A DNA stretch of 64,000 nucleotides, from NCBI GenBank assembly GCA_949126835.1, contig OX421498.1:34727299-34791298 (forward strand). Direction: 5' to 3'. Position 1 is the stretch's first letter. Each line of letters starts with the position of its first letter. The position numbers were made by a program, and so were the translations under genes. This DNA is from Anisus vortex. Its lineage: Eukaryota; Mollusca; Gastropoda; Planorbidae. Of the stretch, positions 49,272 through 59,711 are shown in pieces. Below the pieces are notes generated by a model, which saw only the letters and a program-made list of their open reading frames with translations, searched no databases and had not been told where the DNA came from.

Positions 49272-50498
49272 TACCCCCCAACCACAGAGAAAAAATAATA
49301 ATTTATTATTATTTTTGATACGAAAAATGTTTACAATAATGAAAAAAAATTATCTTAATCTTAATTAATGCATATAATCATTCATTTAATAATACATAGA
49401 GAAAAAAAAATTCATTTAATATATGTACAAACAATCAAAAAAAATTCATAGGCAGAAATATGACACAAAGAATAATGTCTAATGTTTATATGACAATTAG
49501 TCATAGACAACTATCTTTAGGTATTGTCTAATCAACTTCAGTAATAGTGAGATAAACTATTGGATATCAGTGATGTGTATGGATAATAATTATGCTAAAT
49601 ACTCATCAAGGCTGTTAAGATTATCTATTATCTTTATCTCACAAAATCTAAATAGATTCCATGAAAAAAATTTTTTCATACAACATTTATTAGTTTATAC
49701 ACTAAGATTAATATAATACTAATGTCGGTTTTTTCAATTGTCATTTTGTATTGATATTCTCATAATGGTTATTATGAATATATATCTTCATAATATTTAT
49801 TTTTAATTGATATTCTTGATTATTATTGATTATTATTGATTGTTATAGATTATTATTGATTGATATTCTCAACAACATTACTTACAATGTAACATGATTA
49901 TCTTTAATCTTAGTTTACAATAAAATATTACACAAATTATTCAAGTCTTTTCTTCAATTATATATTTATATTACACTGCTCATTTTCCTGTGAGTCTTAT
50001 ATGTATCATTTATTTATTGGCTTCAATGCTATCTTTAGTCTTACATGAATACAATACAATATTACCATCTAATGCTCTGACTTTAGAGTCTTACATAGGC
50101 ATTTCATTATTATATCATTCTTATTTCAATTCCTCTAATGCTTTTTTAAAGACTTACATAGGCATATTAATATTAACATATGGCATAACAGATTCACTGT
50201 TCAGAGGCCACAAAATTTATGTGCTTAACAGTCTTACCAAACTGTTCAGAGGCTACATAAAAAAATTATTCCAACTGACAATTATTATTTTTATCAGCTC
50301 AGCTATTCATAATTCAACACTGTAGATTATTCAGTTTTGCAAGTGGTGATTATATCTCATCAATTAAATTATTTACAGCAGTATCCATATTTACATATTT
50401 GTTCTTTACAAAAGAAAAAAAAATGTTATCATGTCATTATATCTGTTACTGAAAATATCATATCTCATTCATAAATTTATTTATTCCTATGTATAATT
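49272..50498 (-). other. 3' non-coding part of the LTR element
   Basis: AT-rich, with a TGATTATTATTGATT repeat at about 49815-49862 and paired CTTACATAGGCAT and TTCAGAGGC repeats at 50090-50260. A 111-codon plus-strand ORF here has no recognisable family. A short polypurine-like tract adjoins the 3' LTR. Confidence 0.6.
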
Positions 50499-53400
50499 TT
50501 ATTGATTATACGTGAGTTCTCTGCTAAAATTCCTTAGAATTTCACAACATTTATTCAATGTTATTTTTCTATGTTCAGATTTACTAATATCATTGTCTGG
50601 TTTATTTTCAATTTCAATTATTTTGCTTTTATTTTCCCTATTATAGCTTTTTAATATTGAACAACATTTATTTAATGTCATTTTTGCATGTTCTGATTTT
50701 TTGATATCATCTTCTGATTTATTTTCAATTACTTTGTTTTCTTCATAAGTTCTCAAATTGTTTAAATGAACAATTTTTTCTTTGTTATTAATGTTAACCT
50801 TGTAAAATACATCAGATAGTTTAAGTATTATTTCAAAAGGTCCTCTCCATTCCATAGTATTGCCATTGCCAATTGGCAAATAAACAAGTACTTTATTACC
50901 AACTTCTAGTTTTCTCATGTTCTTATGAATATTTTCTTTGATATCAACTGCTATCTTGTAAAAAGGTTTATTTATGGTATCTGTCATTTGTATTGGAGCC
51001 TTATGTTTAGAATCTTTTTTATTATGTCTAAGACAGGTATCACAGCTTTTAATAAATGTTTTCAAATCTTTTTCCATTTTAGGCCACCAGAAATTCTTTT
51101 TGAGTTTACAAACTGTTTTCTTGCTACTCAAATGACCTGACAATGCATTGTTATGCGAAATTTGCATTACTTTGACAGTTAATGTTTTAGGTATAACTAT
51201 TTGAGTTACATCTAATTTAGTGTCATTTCTACAGAGAATTCCATTTATTATTTCAATGTTTTTATTTTTAACCTGACCTTTTTCAATTTCTGATACCATT
51301 TTAATTATGTATGGATCTTCTTTCTGTTCTTGTTTTAGAGTTAGCTCATCAAAAGGCATGTTTATTAAACTTATATTTTCTGTTTTTTTCATTTGGGTTT
51401 CCTTTTTATGAGGACTATCAATGTATGATAATATCTCACTCTTCATTTTAGTAAAATCAGATATTTGATTTTTAGCAATGTTGAATATTTGTTTATGACC
51501 TTCTAAATGTCTACATAATGAAATAGCATGTAATTCTTTTGGTACATTGTTTATTTCACATTGACTTTCAAATTTGCTTACATACTGTTCTAGTTTTTCT
51601 GTTCCATTCCATTTGGGAATAGGATTATCCTTTTCATTATTTATGGATAAGTCAATATTAGGTGTCTCATTGAGAATATTATTTTCTGACTTTCCTATGG
51701 TTTGTAAGAAATTAAAAGTTTGTAGAGCAGGGTAAAATTCTTGTTCTGGTAAATCTACTAACTTCTCATTTTGCAATAGAACAGGTTTCAAATTCAAGTC
51801 ATTGGATTTTTCATTCATCCATTTTTGAAAAATGTCAAAACTATTATCATGTTTGACATTGAAAGAATTACCAATAATTAAAGGTGCAACACAGTTTTTC
51901 ATTATGGCTGCCTCTGCTTTTCCAGTGAGCCAAGGACAATCAATGTCTATTATAGTGACAGGACAATTTACAGTGGAACCATTTGCAAGTTTTATTGTAT
52001 CCACTCTTATTATATTGGTGGGTTTCTGATTTGGAATGATACTTTCATCTATACATATTATACTACTTCCGGTGTCTCTTAGACAGTAAGTGGTCTTTCC
52101 TTCCACATAAGCAGGAAAAAGTATTAACTGACCCCTGTTTTCAAATATGACATTATTAGATTGAGATGTGGAATTGTTAAGTTTTCCTCTATTTCTTCCA
52201 TTTTGGAAATTTGATTGAGGTCTGTTTTGAGTATTAGGAAAATCTTGTCTTCCAACATGTTGATTTGGCACATTGTTATTGGAAAAATTCTGATTTGGCA
52301 TATTTCTGTTTCCAAAATTTGAAAAATTCTGATTTGGAAAGTTTCTATTATCAAAATTAGAAAAATTTTGATTTGAAAAACCTCTATGATCAACATTTGA
52401 TCTATTGAAGTTTGGATTGAAATTTCTACCTCTTGCATTGTTATTTCTGTAACAATATTCTGATGAATGGTTTGTACCATTGCAAAAAATACATTTATAA
52501 TTATTAGATTTTGGTTGATTACCAAATTTTTTTCTATTGCCAAATTGATTATGTCTAGACCTAGGAGGTGAATAGCTCCTTCTTCTATGTTGAATTGTAT
52601 TTACTGTTTGATTTTGTTTAGTCAGTTCTACATTAGGATGACTATCCTTAAAATTTGAAATTGCATCTATCAAATTTTCTACTGTCTTAACTTTTCTTTC
52701 CATAATGTGAGTAAACAATGGTTTAGAAGCTTGTTCTAATACTTTATCAACAACCATGATTTCTATAATCTCATTAGGATTTTTGGTATCTATTTTTACT
52801 AAGTCTAACCAGGTAAGTAAAAATGTTTTCACTTCAGACACAAAAGCTCTCGGTTCTATCTTGTCTGTTAAGATAAAGTTATGGAACTTCTGTCTGTAAT
52901 AATCCTCAGAGTGGATAAAGAATTTTATTAACTGTTCTTTGATAATGGCATAATCAGTTATTTCTTTATCAATATGTGATAGTGCTTCCCTACCCTTATC
53001 TTTCAATTGTGGAATAAGGTGAATGTAATATTCTGAAATGGGAATCCCATATCCTTTACATGTTGCTTCAAATAAATTTAGAAAATCAACAATTTTCTCT
53101 TTCCCATCAAAAGGAGGCATTTTGAATCTTACACTATGTTTTGATTTTTCATTATTTGTTTGCTCAACTTTAGTATTTTGTAATTTAGCCAACTCCAATT
53201 CATGAGTTAATTTTAGTTGAGTTTCTTTTAACTCTTTTTCTTTATTCATTTCTAGTGTTTTCAATTCTTTTTCTTTATTCATTTCGAGTTCTTTCAATTC
53301 TTTTTCTTTATTCATTTCTAGTTCTTTTTGTTTAATTTCATTATCAAGTTCTTTTTGTTTAATTTCATGAGCTCTTAATTCTGCTCGTTCATCTCTTTCC

Positions 53401-53534
53401 TTATCTGCTAATTCTTTTTTCAATTGTTTAACTTTATTTTCAACAAATTCCTGATATTCTTTCTTATCAGTAATACCATATTTTTTTGCCAACAATTCAG
53501 CCTCATCATAGAGTAATTGAACCTTTGACTCCAT
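50499..53534 (-). CDS. Gag-protease-integrase-remnant polyprotein (1011 aa), one intact ORF
   Basis: ATG at 53534, no internal stop. Residues 25-130 are a charged coiled coil with EMNKEKELK repeats. 137-300 is a capsid-like Gag region (FKMPPFDGKEKIVDFLNLFE..). 348-361 is a CX2CX4HX4C zinc knuckle. 370-450 is an Asn/Phe-rich repeat (NQNFSN). 466-560 is an aspartic protease with LRDTGSS at 485-491. 636-705 is a second Gag-like stretch (KWNGTEKLEQYVSKFESQCE). 785-836 is the integrase H2C2 finger (H794, H801, C831, C834). IAVDI at 861-865 would be the first catalytic Asp, but the sequence then jumps to KENIHKNMRKLEVGNKVLVY and the GPF/Y module (WRGPFEI.. to HLNNLRTY). The tail 939-1006 is an approximate duplication. 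RT, RNase H and the rest of the DDE core are absent. Confidence 0.9.
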   Translation of the reverse strand: MESKVQLLYDEAELLAKKYGITDKKEYQEFVENKVKQLKKELADKERDERAELRAHEIKQKELDNEIKQKELEMNKEKELKELEMNKEKELKTLEMNKEKELKETQLKLTHELELAKLQNTKVEQTNNEKSKHSVRFKMPPFDGKEKIVDFLNLFEATCKGYGIPISEYYIHLIPQLKDKGREALSHIDKEITDYAIIKEQLIKFFIHSEDYYRQKFHNFILTDKIEPRAFVSEVKTFLLTWLDLVKIDTKNPNEIIEIMVVDKVLEQASKPLFTHIMERKVKTVENLIDAISNFKDSHPNVELTKQNQTVNTIQHRRRSYSPPRSRHNQFGNRKKFGNQPKSNNYKCIFCNGTNHSSEYCYRNNNARGRNFNPNFNRSNVDHRGFSNQNFSNFDNRNFPNQNFSNFGNRNMPNQNFSNNNVPNQHVGRQDFPNTQNRPQSNFQNGRNRGKLNNSTSQSNNVIFENRGQLILFPAYVEGKTTYCLRDTGSSIICIDESIIPNQKPTNIIRVDTIKLANGSTVNCPVTIIDIDCPWLTGKAEAAIMKNCVAPLIIGNSFNVKHDNSFDIFQKWMNEKSNDLNLKPVLLQNEKLVDLPEQEFYPALQTFNFLQTIGKSENNILNETPNIDLSINNEKDNPIPKWNGTEKLEQYVSKFESQCEINNVPKELHAISLCRHLEGHKQIFNIAKNQISDFTKMKSEILSYIDSPHKKETQMKKTENISLINMPFDELTLKQEQKEDPYIIKMVSEIEKGQVKNKNIEIINGILCRNDTKLDVTQIVIPKTLTVKVMQISHNNALSGHLSSKKTVCKLKKNFWWPKMEKDLKTFIKSCDTCLRHNKKDSKHKAPIQMTDTINKPFYKIAVDIKENIHKNMRKLEVGNKVLVYLPIGNGNTMEWRGPFEIILKLSDVFYKVNINNKEKIVHLNNLRTYEENKVIENKSEDDIKKSEHAKMTLNKCCSILKSYNRENKSKIIEIENKPDNDISKSEHRKITLNKCCEILRNFSRELTYNQ

Positions 53535-55670
53535 TATTATTTATTATGAATGTCAAGATTTATTATATTATAGTACAGTACAATTATTATAATGCACTAT
53601 TTTTATAGTACAGCAATGTTCTATTCCTATACTGGATGGCAATATTTATTAATTACTGAATGAGCATTTTTATATTACTGAATGACAATATTTATTAAAT
53701 ACAGAATGAGCAGTCATATAATATCACAGCAACTTTTTTTTTTTTTTTTTTTTAATCCTATGCTGTAGTAAAATGTTTATAATTCAGAATGCAAAATGCT
53801 AGAATGTCAACAATTATGCTAAGCCAAGACACATTTTCTATTATGGCTTGTTTATTTTATTATTATTAGTAATTTTATAGTAGAGTTTAAAGCAAGTGCA
53901 AGTCACTTTTTGCTATTATGACTTATTATTACTATATAGGTTGCACAATTATTTTCCGCAAAGCAAAGTACAATCTTATTATTACCAATGGTAGCACATA
54001 TACAATATTATTATTATTATTGAGGATGGCATATAAGAATTAGATTAATGTTATCATAAGCCACTATGATATTATTCTTATGAGCAATTGAAATGGATGT
54101 AATTATTATCAGTATTGGAAGTACATTTTCATAGTGATTACTGGAAGTACATTTTCATTAATGCCAATACACAATAATTTTACTATAATTAATAGCAATG
54201 TAAATTTTAGATAATATTATTACAGTAGCACTGCAAAGCACAATATTATTTTTATTTAGGTTATTTTACCTGTTATATTGTGAATATTTTGTACATTTGT
54301 AGTTACATGTATTAGATATCAATTATTATTTTGTTAATTGTAGTTACATGTAATTGGGCACTACTTAAATTATATAGTTATGAATGTGAATATTCATATT
54401 ATTATTATCTAGGTGAACTTATTATTGTTAATGTTCTTACCATAGACCATTATACTCAGAGAGCAAAAACTAACCAATGCATATTAATGATATCAAAAAA
54501 TACACAACAAAAAAAATTATATCAAGTAACAATAGAAAAAAAACACAATCACAATACACTAATGCTGCTTGGACCACAAATGATAGAGGAATTTTTGACA
54601 AAGAATCACAACATGTATAACATTGACAAGACTATAGTAATTTTACTTTAATAATTCTTAACAATAACAAACAAAGTCAAGACAACTAACAGAAATAACC
54701 CTAACAAAGAATCATTTCTAATCAATCTCTTTTAAGAAATAGAAATAGATGATAGACAGAATAAGAATAGACAAGAGATTTGATTAAAAACTACCGCCAA
54801 CCAAAGCCCGCTTTATACATAAATAATACATATATATATATATAATTCATACTAATGAATGTAAAAAATATGATTAAATTAAAGATTACTTAATAATCCA
54901 AATGAAAACACATTCACTGTATGAAATTACTGCAATGTAAATCCAGAGTAGAAATCCAGAAGAAACTTAATTAATTATTTAATAATCCAATGAATGTTCA
55001 CACTGTATCAAGTTGAGTTGCTTAAAGTTTCCACTTCAGTATGGTATAATCCAATTTTAGAATGAACACAAGAAAAAAAAATGTATACCATTAATTAAAA
55101 TTAATGTCAATGTCTTTGGTATACAGATTAAATATTAATTATATTTAAAGTTACTTAATGTTATTTATTTATCTTCCGATAAGCACATCGGACTTCAACA
55201 TATCAGATTTCAACACCTGGTCGTGTCACATCGGATTTGAACATAGGCTACATAAAATTCAACACATGGTTGTGTCACATCGGATTTGAACATCGGACTT
55301 GAACATATGTATATAGTTTAGGTTCCTTGTTGATAACATGTGGGAACGAAACTTTTTCCGGTTGCAAATATTAAATAATGATCTGCGTATAGTCACTTTT
55401 TTTCGATTTTTTGTATCGAATTTTTTTTTGATGATAAATTTGTCATCGGTGTACAAATGTTATATTTTCTTAGAGCTATTATAGTGCTCAATCATATAAA
55501 TAGTATATGTATTTGAAATAATTGACTCAGGCTTCAGTTTTGTTCAAAAACTGGTACTCACATAATTTTCCATGTGGTTTGTAGTACGTCTTCAAAAAGT
55601 TCAAAAAGTTTCGAATTTGAACATAATATTATATCCTTCAGCTTCTCTCTCCGTTAGCTGCCACCAAACC
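53535..55670 (-). other. Long 5' leader of the LTR element, with primer-binding site
   Basis: 2.1 kb between 5' LTR and ATG, very AT-rich with a T run at about 53732-53752. Two copies of a CAACACMTGGTYGTGTCACA unit followed by TCGGATTTGAACAT lie at 55211-55245 and 55260-55294. The likely primer-binding site is at about 55651-55666 (complement of a tRNA 3' end, CCA included). No coding region is supported. Confidence 0.6.
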
Positions 55671-56124
55671 TGTTGATGTCCTATTATTATTATTGGACTA
55701 TCAAACATTACCACCAGTCTTCTCAGAGTATTTGAGTTGCAGTAGCTGAATTATTTGATTGATTTGAACATCAAAATGGACGACATCACCACAATATAAA
55801 TTCCAAACTTGTAAATAATAAATGAACGACTTGTTGCAGCATATTATTTAATAACAATTCATTAACAGTTGACACTTCACATCCAATGAACAAATATAGC
55901 TTTATAGTATCAACATAATACACAATTTTATTTATTTCTCCTGAGTCTAAAATACTGCCTGCGTTCCTTGTGAGTTATGAGAAAGACTGCCGACCGCATG
56001 GACCGTCACTTAACTATATCTACTTCCGATATAGGTTTTCTTAATATCCAAAAATGGGTTTTATTTCGACTTTTTAATTATTAATATAGCTACTACCTAT
56101 ATATTATTTTATGGCTTCATAGCA
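55671..56124 (-). repeat. 5' LTR
   Basis: 454 bp, matches 48818-49271 throughout by eye. Followed on the plus strand by the ATTCC target duplication. Confidence 0.93.
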
Positions 56125-56229
56125 ATTCCCATTTATCTTTATCTACTCTAGTCAAAAATATTATCAAACTAAGTTGTGAGAACTGTTTATATCAGAATAG
56201 GTGGAAACACTATATGAATGGATAGACTT

Positions 56230-56621
56230 TTAGACTGATTGTAATATTCTCGATTTCTCCCTTGGAATTTCCAAACCGTTAGCATCAACTATAAGAGAAT
56301 ACATTGACTATCATTTCTGAACAGGCATTTTATTGGAAAAAAACAACAACAAAAAACAACCACAACAAGTTAATGTAGCTTATCATTGTGACTAAAAACT
56401 TCGTCTATTTCCAAGTTTAAATCATCCTGTAGAAATCAAATTCAAGAAATTAAAAACTTCTATGAGAAATATAATATTAATTTTTCTTTATTACCAATAA
56501 GTATATTTATATATAAGTTAAATAGAAAACAACAACATATTTAAATCTACATACATTGTCTCTATACTGCTCCTCTGTGAAAAAATCACACTTTGATTGA
56601 CGTTTATAAAAACAGTCCTCC
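56230..56621 (-). pseudogene. Remnant exons of a small unidentified gene, copy B
   Basis: 56621-56555 (same DCFYKRQSKCDFFTEEQYRD block as copy A, donor GTATGT); 56426-56380 (CTACAG acceptor intact, DDLNLEIDEVFSHNDK, but the donor reads AAGCTA, not GT); 56288-56230 (CTTATAG acceptor, VDANGLEIPREKSRILQSV then TAA). A possible upstream exon with ATG at about 57115 carries an in-frame TAG before its GTAAGT. Copy A has the broken acceptor and copy B the broken donor. EF-hand-like character is only suggested. Not identified. Confidence 0.3.
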
Positions 56622-57591
56622 CTGTGTTTCAATTTTCCTTCTTAAATTAGACATAATGATGACCTAGAGATTAAAAAATAATTTGTTAACAAACATTACA
56701 AATTTAAACAAAATTATATTATTTTGCACTGAATATTTTAAAAAAGATCTAGGTTTAACTTTATAACAAATTTTAAAGTAAGACTAATTGATTAAAATTT
56801 AAGCAACTTTACCCTTTCTGAAAACTATTTCCTAACAATTTGTCACCGCAGACATTAACATAATAACTAAATAGCCTAAAACATTTCTTATTTAACGTGA
56901 AACGAGACCTTGTAATATTTAGACTTGTCAATTTTAGGACCACGTTTCCAACAATCGGGAATTCCTTCACTTACAAAAACTCTCTACTAAACTATCAATA
57001 AACTGTAAACTGTCCAACATTAAAATACATTATACATTATATGTTGTTTATACTTACTGCCTACGATTTGAAGAACTCATTTATTGGGCGTTCGCGCAGA
57101 ATGGCAAAGGAGAGCATGATAAAACTCTAGACTTTCTTTACTGAAAAAAAAAAAAATCATACAATTCTTAATTACTAGCCCCGACAATAAAGAAAGTTTA
57201 TATATTGATAAAATCTGATCTGAACTTACAACCCTCCATATTGTTCTTAAATTTAAAAGATAAAAAAAGTACTAAAAGTCATTTCATCTCTCGCTAGTGT
57301 TAGAAAAACAAAAACAATCCCTGCATCTTTGAACTATAACTTCTATTAGAAAAAAACAAATACACGGCACGGTAGCCGAGCGGCAGCGCGTTCGACTGGC
57401 GAGTCGAAGGTCCCGGGTTCGAATCCTGGTGCAGGCTAGGATTTTTTCTCGGGTTAGGAGGGAGTCCCTGAGTCTACCTAGGCTCTTATGGTCAAATAAA
57501 GGCACAGAATAGGTATAGAACAGAATGCGCTATAGCATTTTTTTCTGTTTCCGGAAGTAATGCCGACGCCATACTGTTTAAACCCAGCGGT

Positions 57592-58289
57592 CACTATACA
57601 TTGATATTACACTATACATTGATATTACACTATATATTGATATTACACTATATATTGATATTACACTATATATTGATATTACACTATATATTGATATTAC
57701 ACTATATATTGATATTACACTATATATTGATGTTACACTATACATTGATGTTACACTATACATTGATGTTACACTATACATTGATGTTACACTATACATT
57801 GATGTTACACTATACATTGATGTTACACTATACATTGATGTTACACTATACATTGATATTACACTATACATTGATATTACACTATATATTGATGTTACAC
57901 TATATATTGATATTACACTATATATTGATGTTACACTATATATTGATGTTACACTATACATTGATGTTACACTATACATTGATGTTACACTATACATTGA
58001 TGTTACACTATACATTGATGTTACACTATACATTGATATTACACTATACATTGATATTACACTATACATTGATATTACACTATACATTGATATTACACTA
58101 TATATTGATATTACACTATACATTGATATTACACTATACATTGATATTACACTATACATTGATATTACACTATACATTGATATTACACTATACATTGATA
58201 TTACACTATACATTGATATTACACTATATATTGATATTACACTATATATTGATATTACACTATATATTGATGTTACACTATATATTGAT
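57592..58289 (+). repeat. 18-bp minisatellite, about 39 copies
   Basis: Unit CATTGATATTACACTATA with two variable sites (CATTG/TATTG and GATATT/GATGTT) arranged in runs. The length of 18 keeps ORFs open on both strands (hexapeptide repeats such as MYSVIS), which are not evidence of a gene. Confidence 0.95.
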
Positions 58290-58628
58290 GCTTATTTACA
58301 ATGTCTTTTTCATCAAATCTACACACCGAACACCCAAAGTTAATTGTTCAGGCAAAAGGTACCAAAAATGATTTGTAATAAACTGCAACAATGATGCGAA
58401 AACGATTGATTATCGTACAAATAAGCATGTCTTTCCTGACTCCATAATCATAAAGGATAAACAACGGTAAGTTCAAAAGGTGTAACAACCTCATATTAAC
58501 TCAGATTACATAATATTAGTAGCCTTGCATTAGTGCTAAGATTGCTAAAAGTAGATTTCAGCCATATAAAAGCCTTTTTATTTATGGTAGGCCTAGATAT
58601 CCTTTCTCATTTTAGGTGACCAGACATA

Positions 58629-58921
58629 TGCGCACACGACAAATGCGCACAAACAATCCCGCAATGACCCAAATGCGTACAGGACAAAATTATATTTAAA
58701 CAAGTGTTTTTTTTTTGTTTTAATTATAGCTTCATTGTTAGTTTGCGCTTTTGTCGGTGTGCGCTTATATAGCCGTTCGCATTTGTCACTGTGCGGGATT
58801 GTCGGTGTCCGCATTTGTCGGTGTGCGCCATTGTCCGTGTCCGCAACTATCGGTGTTCGCGTTTGTCCTGTGCGCATTTGTGTCATTGCGGAATTGTCTG
58901 TGCGCGTTTGTCGTGTGCGCA
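58629..58921. repeat. 60-bp inverted repeat flanking a GTGCGC-type array
   Basis: Arms 58629-58688 and 58862-58921 match 55/60 as complements; between them and on to about 58950, 13-14-bp units of the type GTGCGCATTTGTC recur. It could fold as a long hairpin with a loop of about 170 bases. Confidence 0.8.
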
Positions 58922-59494
58922 ATTGTCTTGTGCGCGTTTGTCACGGAACCCTCATTTTACTATAGATCTAGTAGCGTGTCTATTATAGCGACTGCTGCAT
59001 TGCGTCAAAAAAAATAGCGGAATCTTAGCTTCACTTTTAGTGACTGCGCGTATAGGGATTGCGCATTCTGTTCTATACCTATTCTGTGGTGCATAGTGCT
59101 GGCCACACAATCACCTAGTATGCCGTGGCCACAAAAACTGGTGAACGCTGCTTTATCGGACCTATGGATCAATCCGGTCAGACGGGTACTTTTTAATAAT
59201 ACATTAATGAAATATTAAACTCCAATTTAATGAATCTCTTCTGCTATCGTGATGTCTTACAAGAAAGGGGGGGGGGGACAATTAATGCATTCAAATCTTG
59301 ATTATCATTTCATTAGATACCGACTAACTTTTACAGTCTGAGCGTTAGATTCGTGAAACAAAAAGTAAGGTAAATAAAAAAACAAATTTTCCTTACCTTT
59401 AGTAATTTATTCTCTTACTTTTTCTTTTGGTTTTTTTTTTCACAGAATCAAACCACTTGAAAAATATCTTTGTCACATTCACAACGATGTAGTC

Positions 59495-59711
59495 CAGGGA
59501 TTGGCAACCTTTTGTAAATGGTGTGAAAATGAAAAGTTTCTAATTCATTCAGCTTGCTGCCAACAGCCCTAAAAGGCATCGTACTCTAGCACTCAAATTC
59601 TTAAGTTCTTGTAAGGAGACTTGAACCGCCTTTTTGTGGTTCTTCCGCGTGCCTTTGAAAATTGCTCTTCGTGCAGAGTATGGTCCGCGTTTTGTAGGTT
59701 ACCAACCCATG
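59495..59711. mobile_element. Small hAT MITE (217 bp), copy B
   Basis: Ends CAGGGATTGGCAACCTTTTG and GGTTACCAACCCATG. Flanks ATGTAGTC and ATGTAGCG (7/8). Orthologous to 38071-38245. Confidence 0.7.

Larger units (their letters stand above)
48818..56124 (-). mobile_element. Ty3/gypsy-type LTR retrotransposon lacking pol (7307 bp), recent insertion
   Basis: Two 454-bp LTRs (48818-49271, 55671-56124) appear identical by eye. They begin TGTTG and end AGCA, and are flanked by a 5-bp duplication ATTCC (48813-48817, 56125-56129). On the element's strand a likely primer-binding site starts TGGTGGCAGCTAACGG four bases after the 5' LTR, and a G-rich tract (GGTTGGGGGG) precedes the 3' LTR. The interior (6.4 kb) has one 1011-aa ORF, a 2.1-kb leader and a 1.2-kb 3' region. 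Reverse transcriptase, RNase H and the integrase core are absent, so it must use enzymes of a partner element. Confidence 0.93.
57503..59088. mobile_element. 1586-bp insertion with 28-bp perfect inverted ends
   Basis: Ends CACAGAATAGGTATAGAACA(GAATGCGC) at 57503-57530 and its exact complement at 59061-59088. No clear target duplication and no transposase. It contains an 18-bp array, a 60-bp inverted repeat and a GTGCGC-rich array. Class of element unknown. Confidence 0.65.
57365..59210 (+). mobile_element. SINE (family A) split by a 1.59-kb insertion
   Basis: Head GGCACGGTAGCCGAGCGGCA and B box GGGTTCGAATCC at 57365-57430, body to about 57502. It resumes at 59089 with GTGCATAGTGCTGGCCACAC and ends GGATCAATCCGGTCAG near 59180. 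The two halves join as in the intact copy at 15738-15994. Absent from copy A, so it inserted after the duplication (or was lost there). Confidence 0.82.

Noticed and set aside
54331..54651. 106-codon plus-strand ORF in the LTR element leader
   Set aside because: Antisense to the element, low complexity, no recognised motif.
57365..57440. Functional tRNA gene
   Set aside because: A and B boxes are present, but the sequence is the head of a SINE found five times; no clean cloverleaf acceptor stem could be drawn.
57578..58371. 211- and 256-codon ORFs in the 18-bp array
   Set aside because: Pure consequence of an 18-bp unit without stop codons in those frames.
58593..59017. Overlapping ORFs rich in Cys, Arg and Val in three frames
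   Set aside because: Produced by GTGCGC-type repeats; all frames are open for the same reason.
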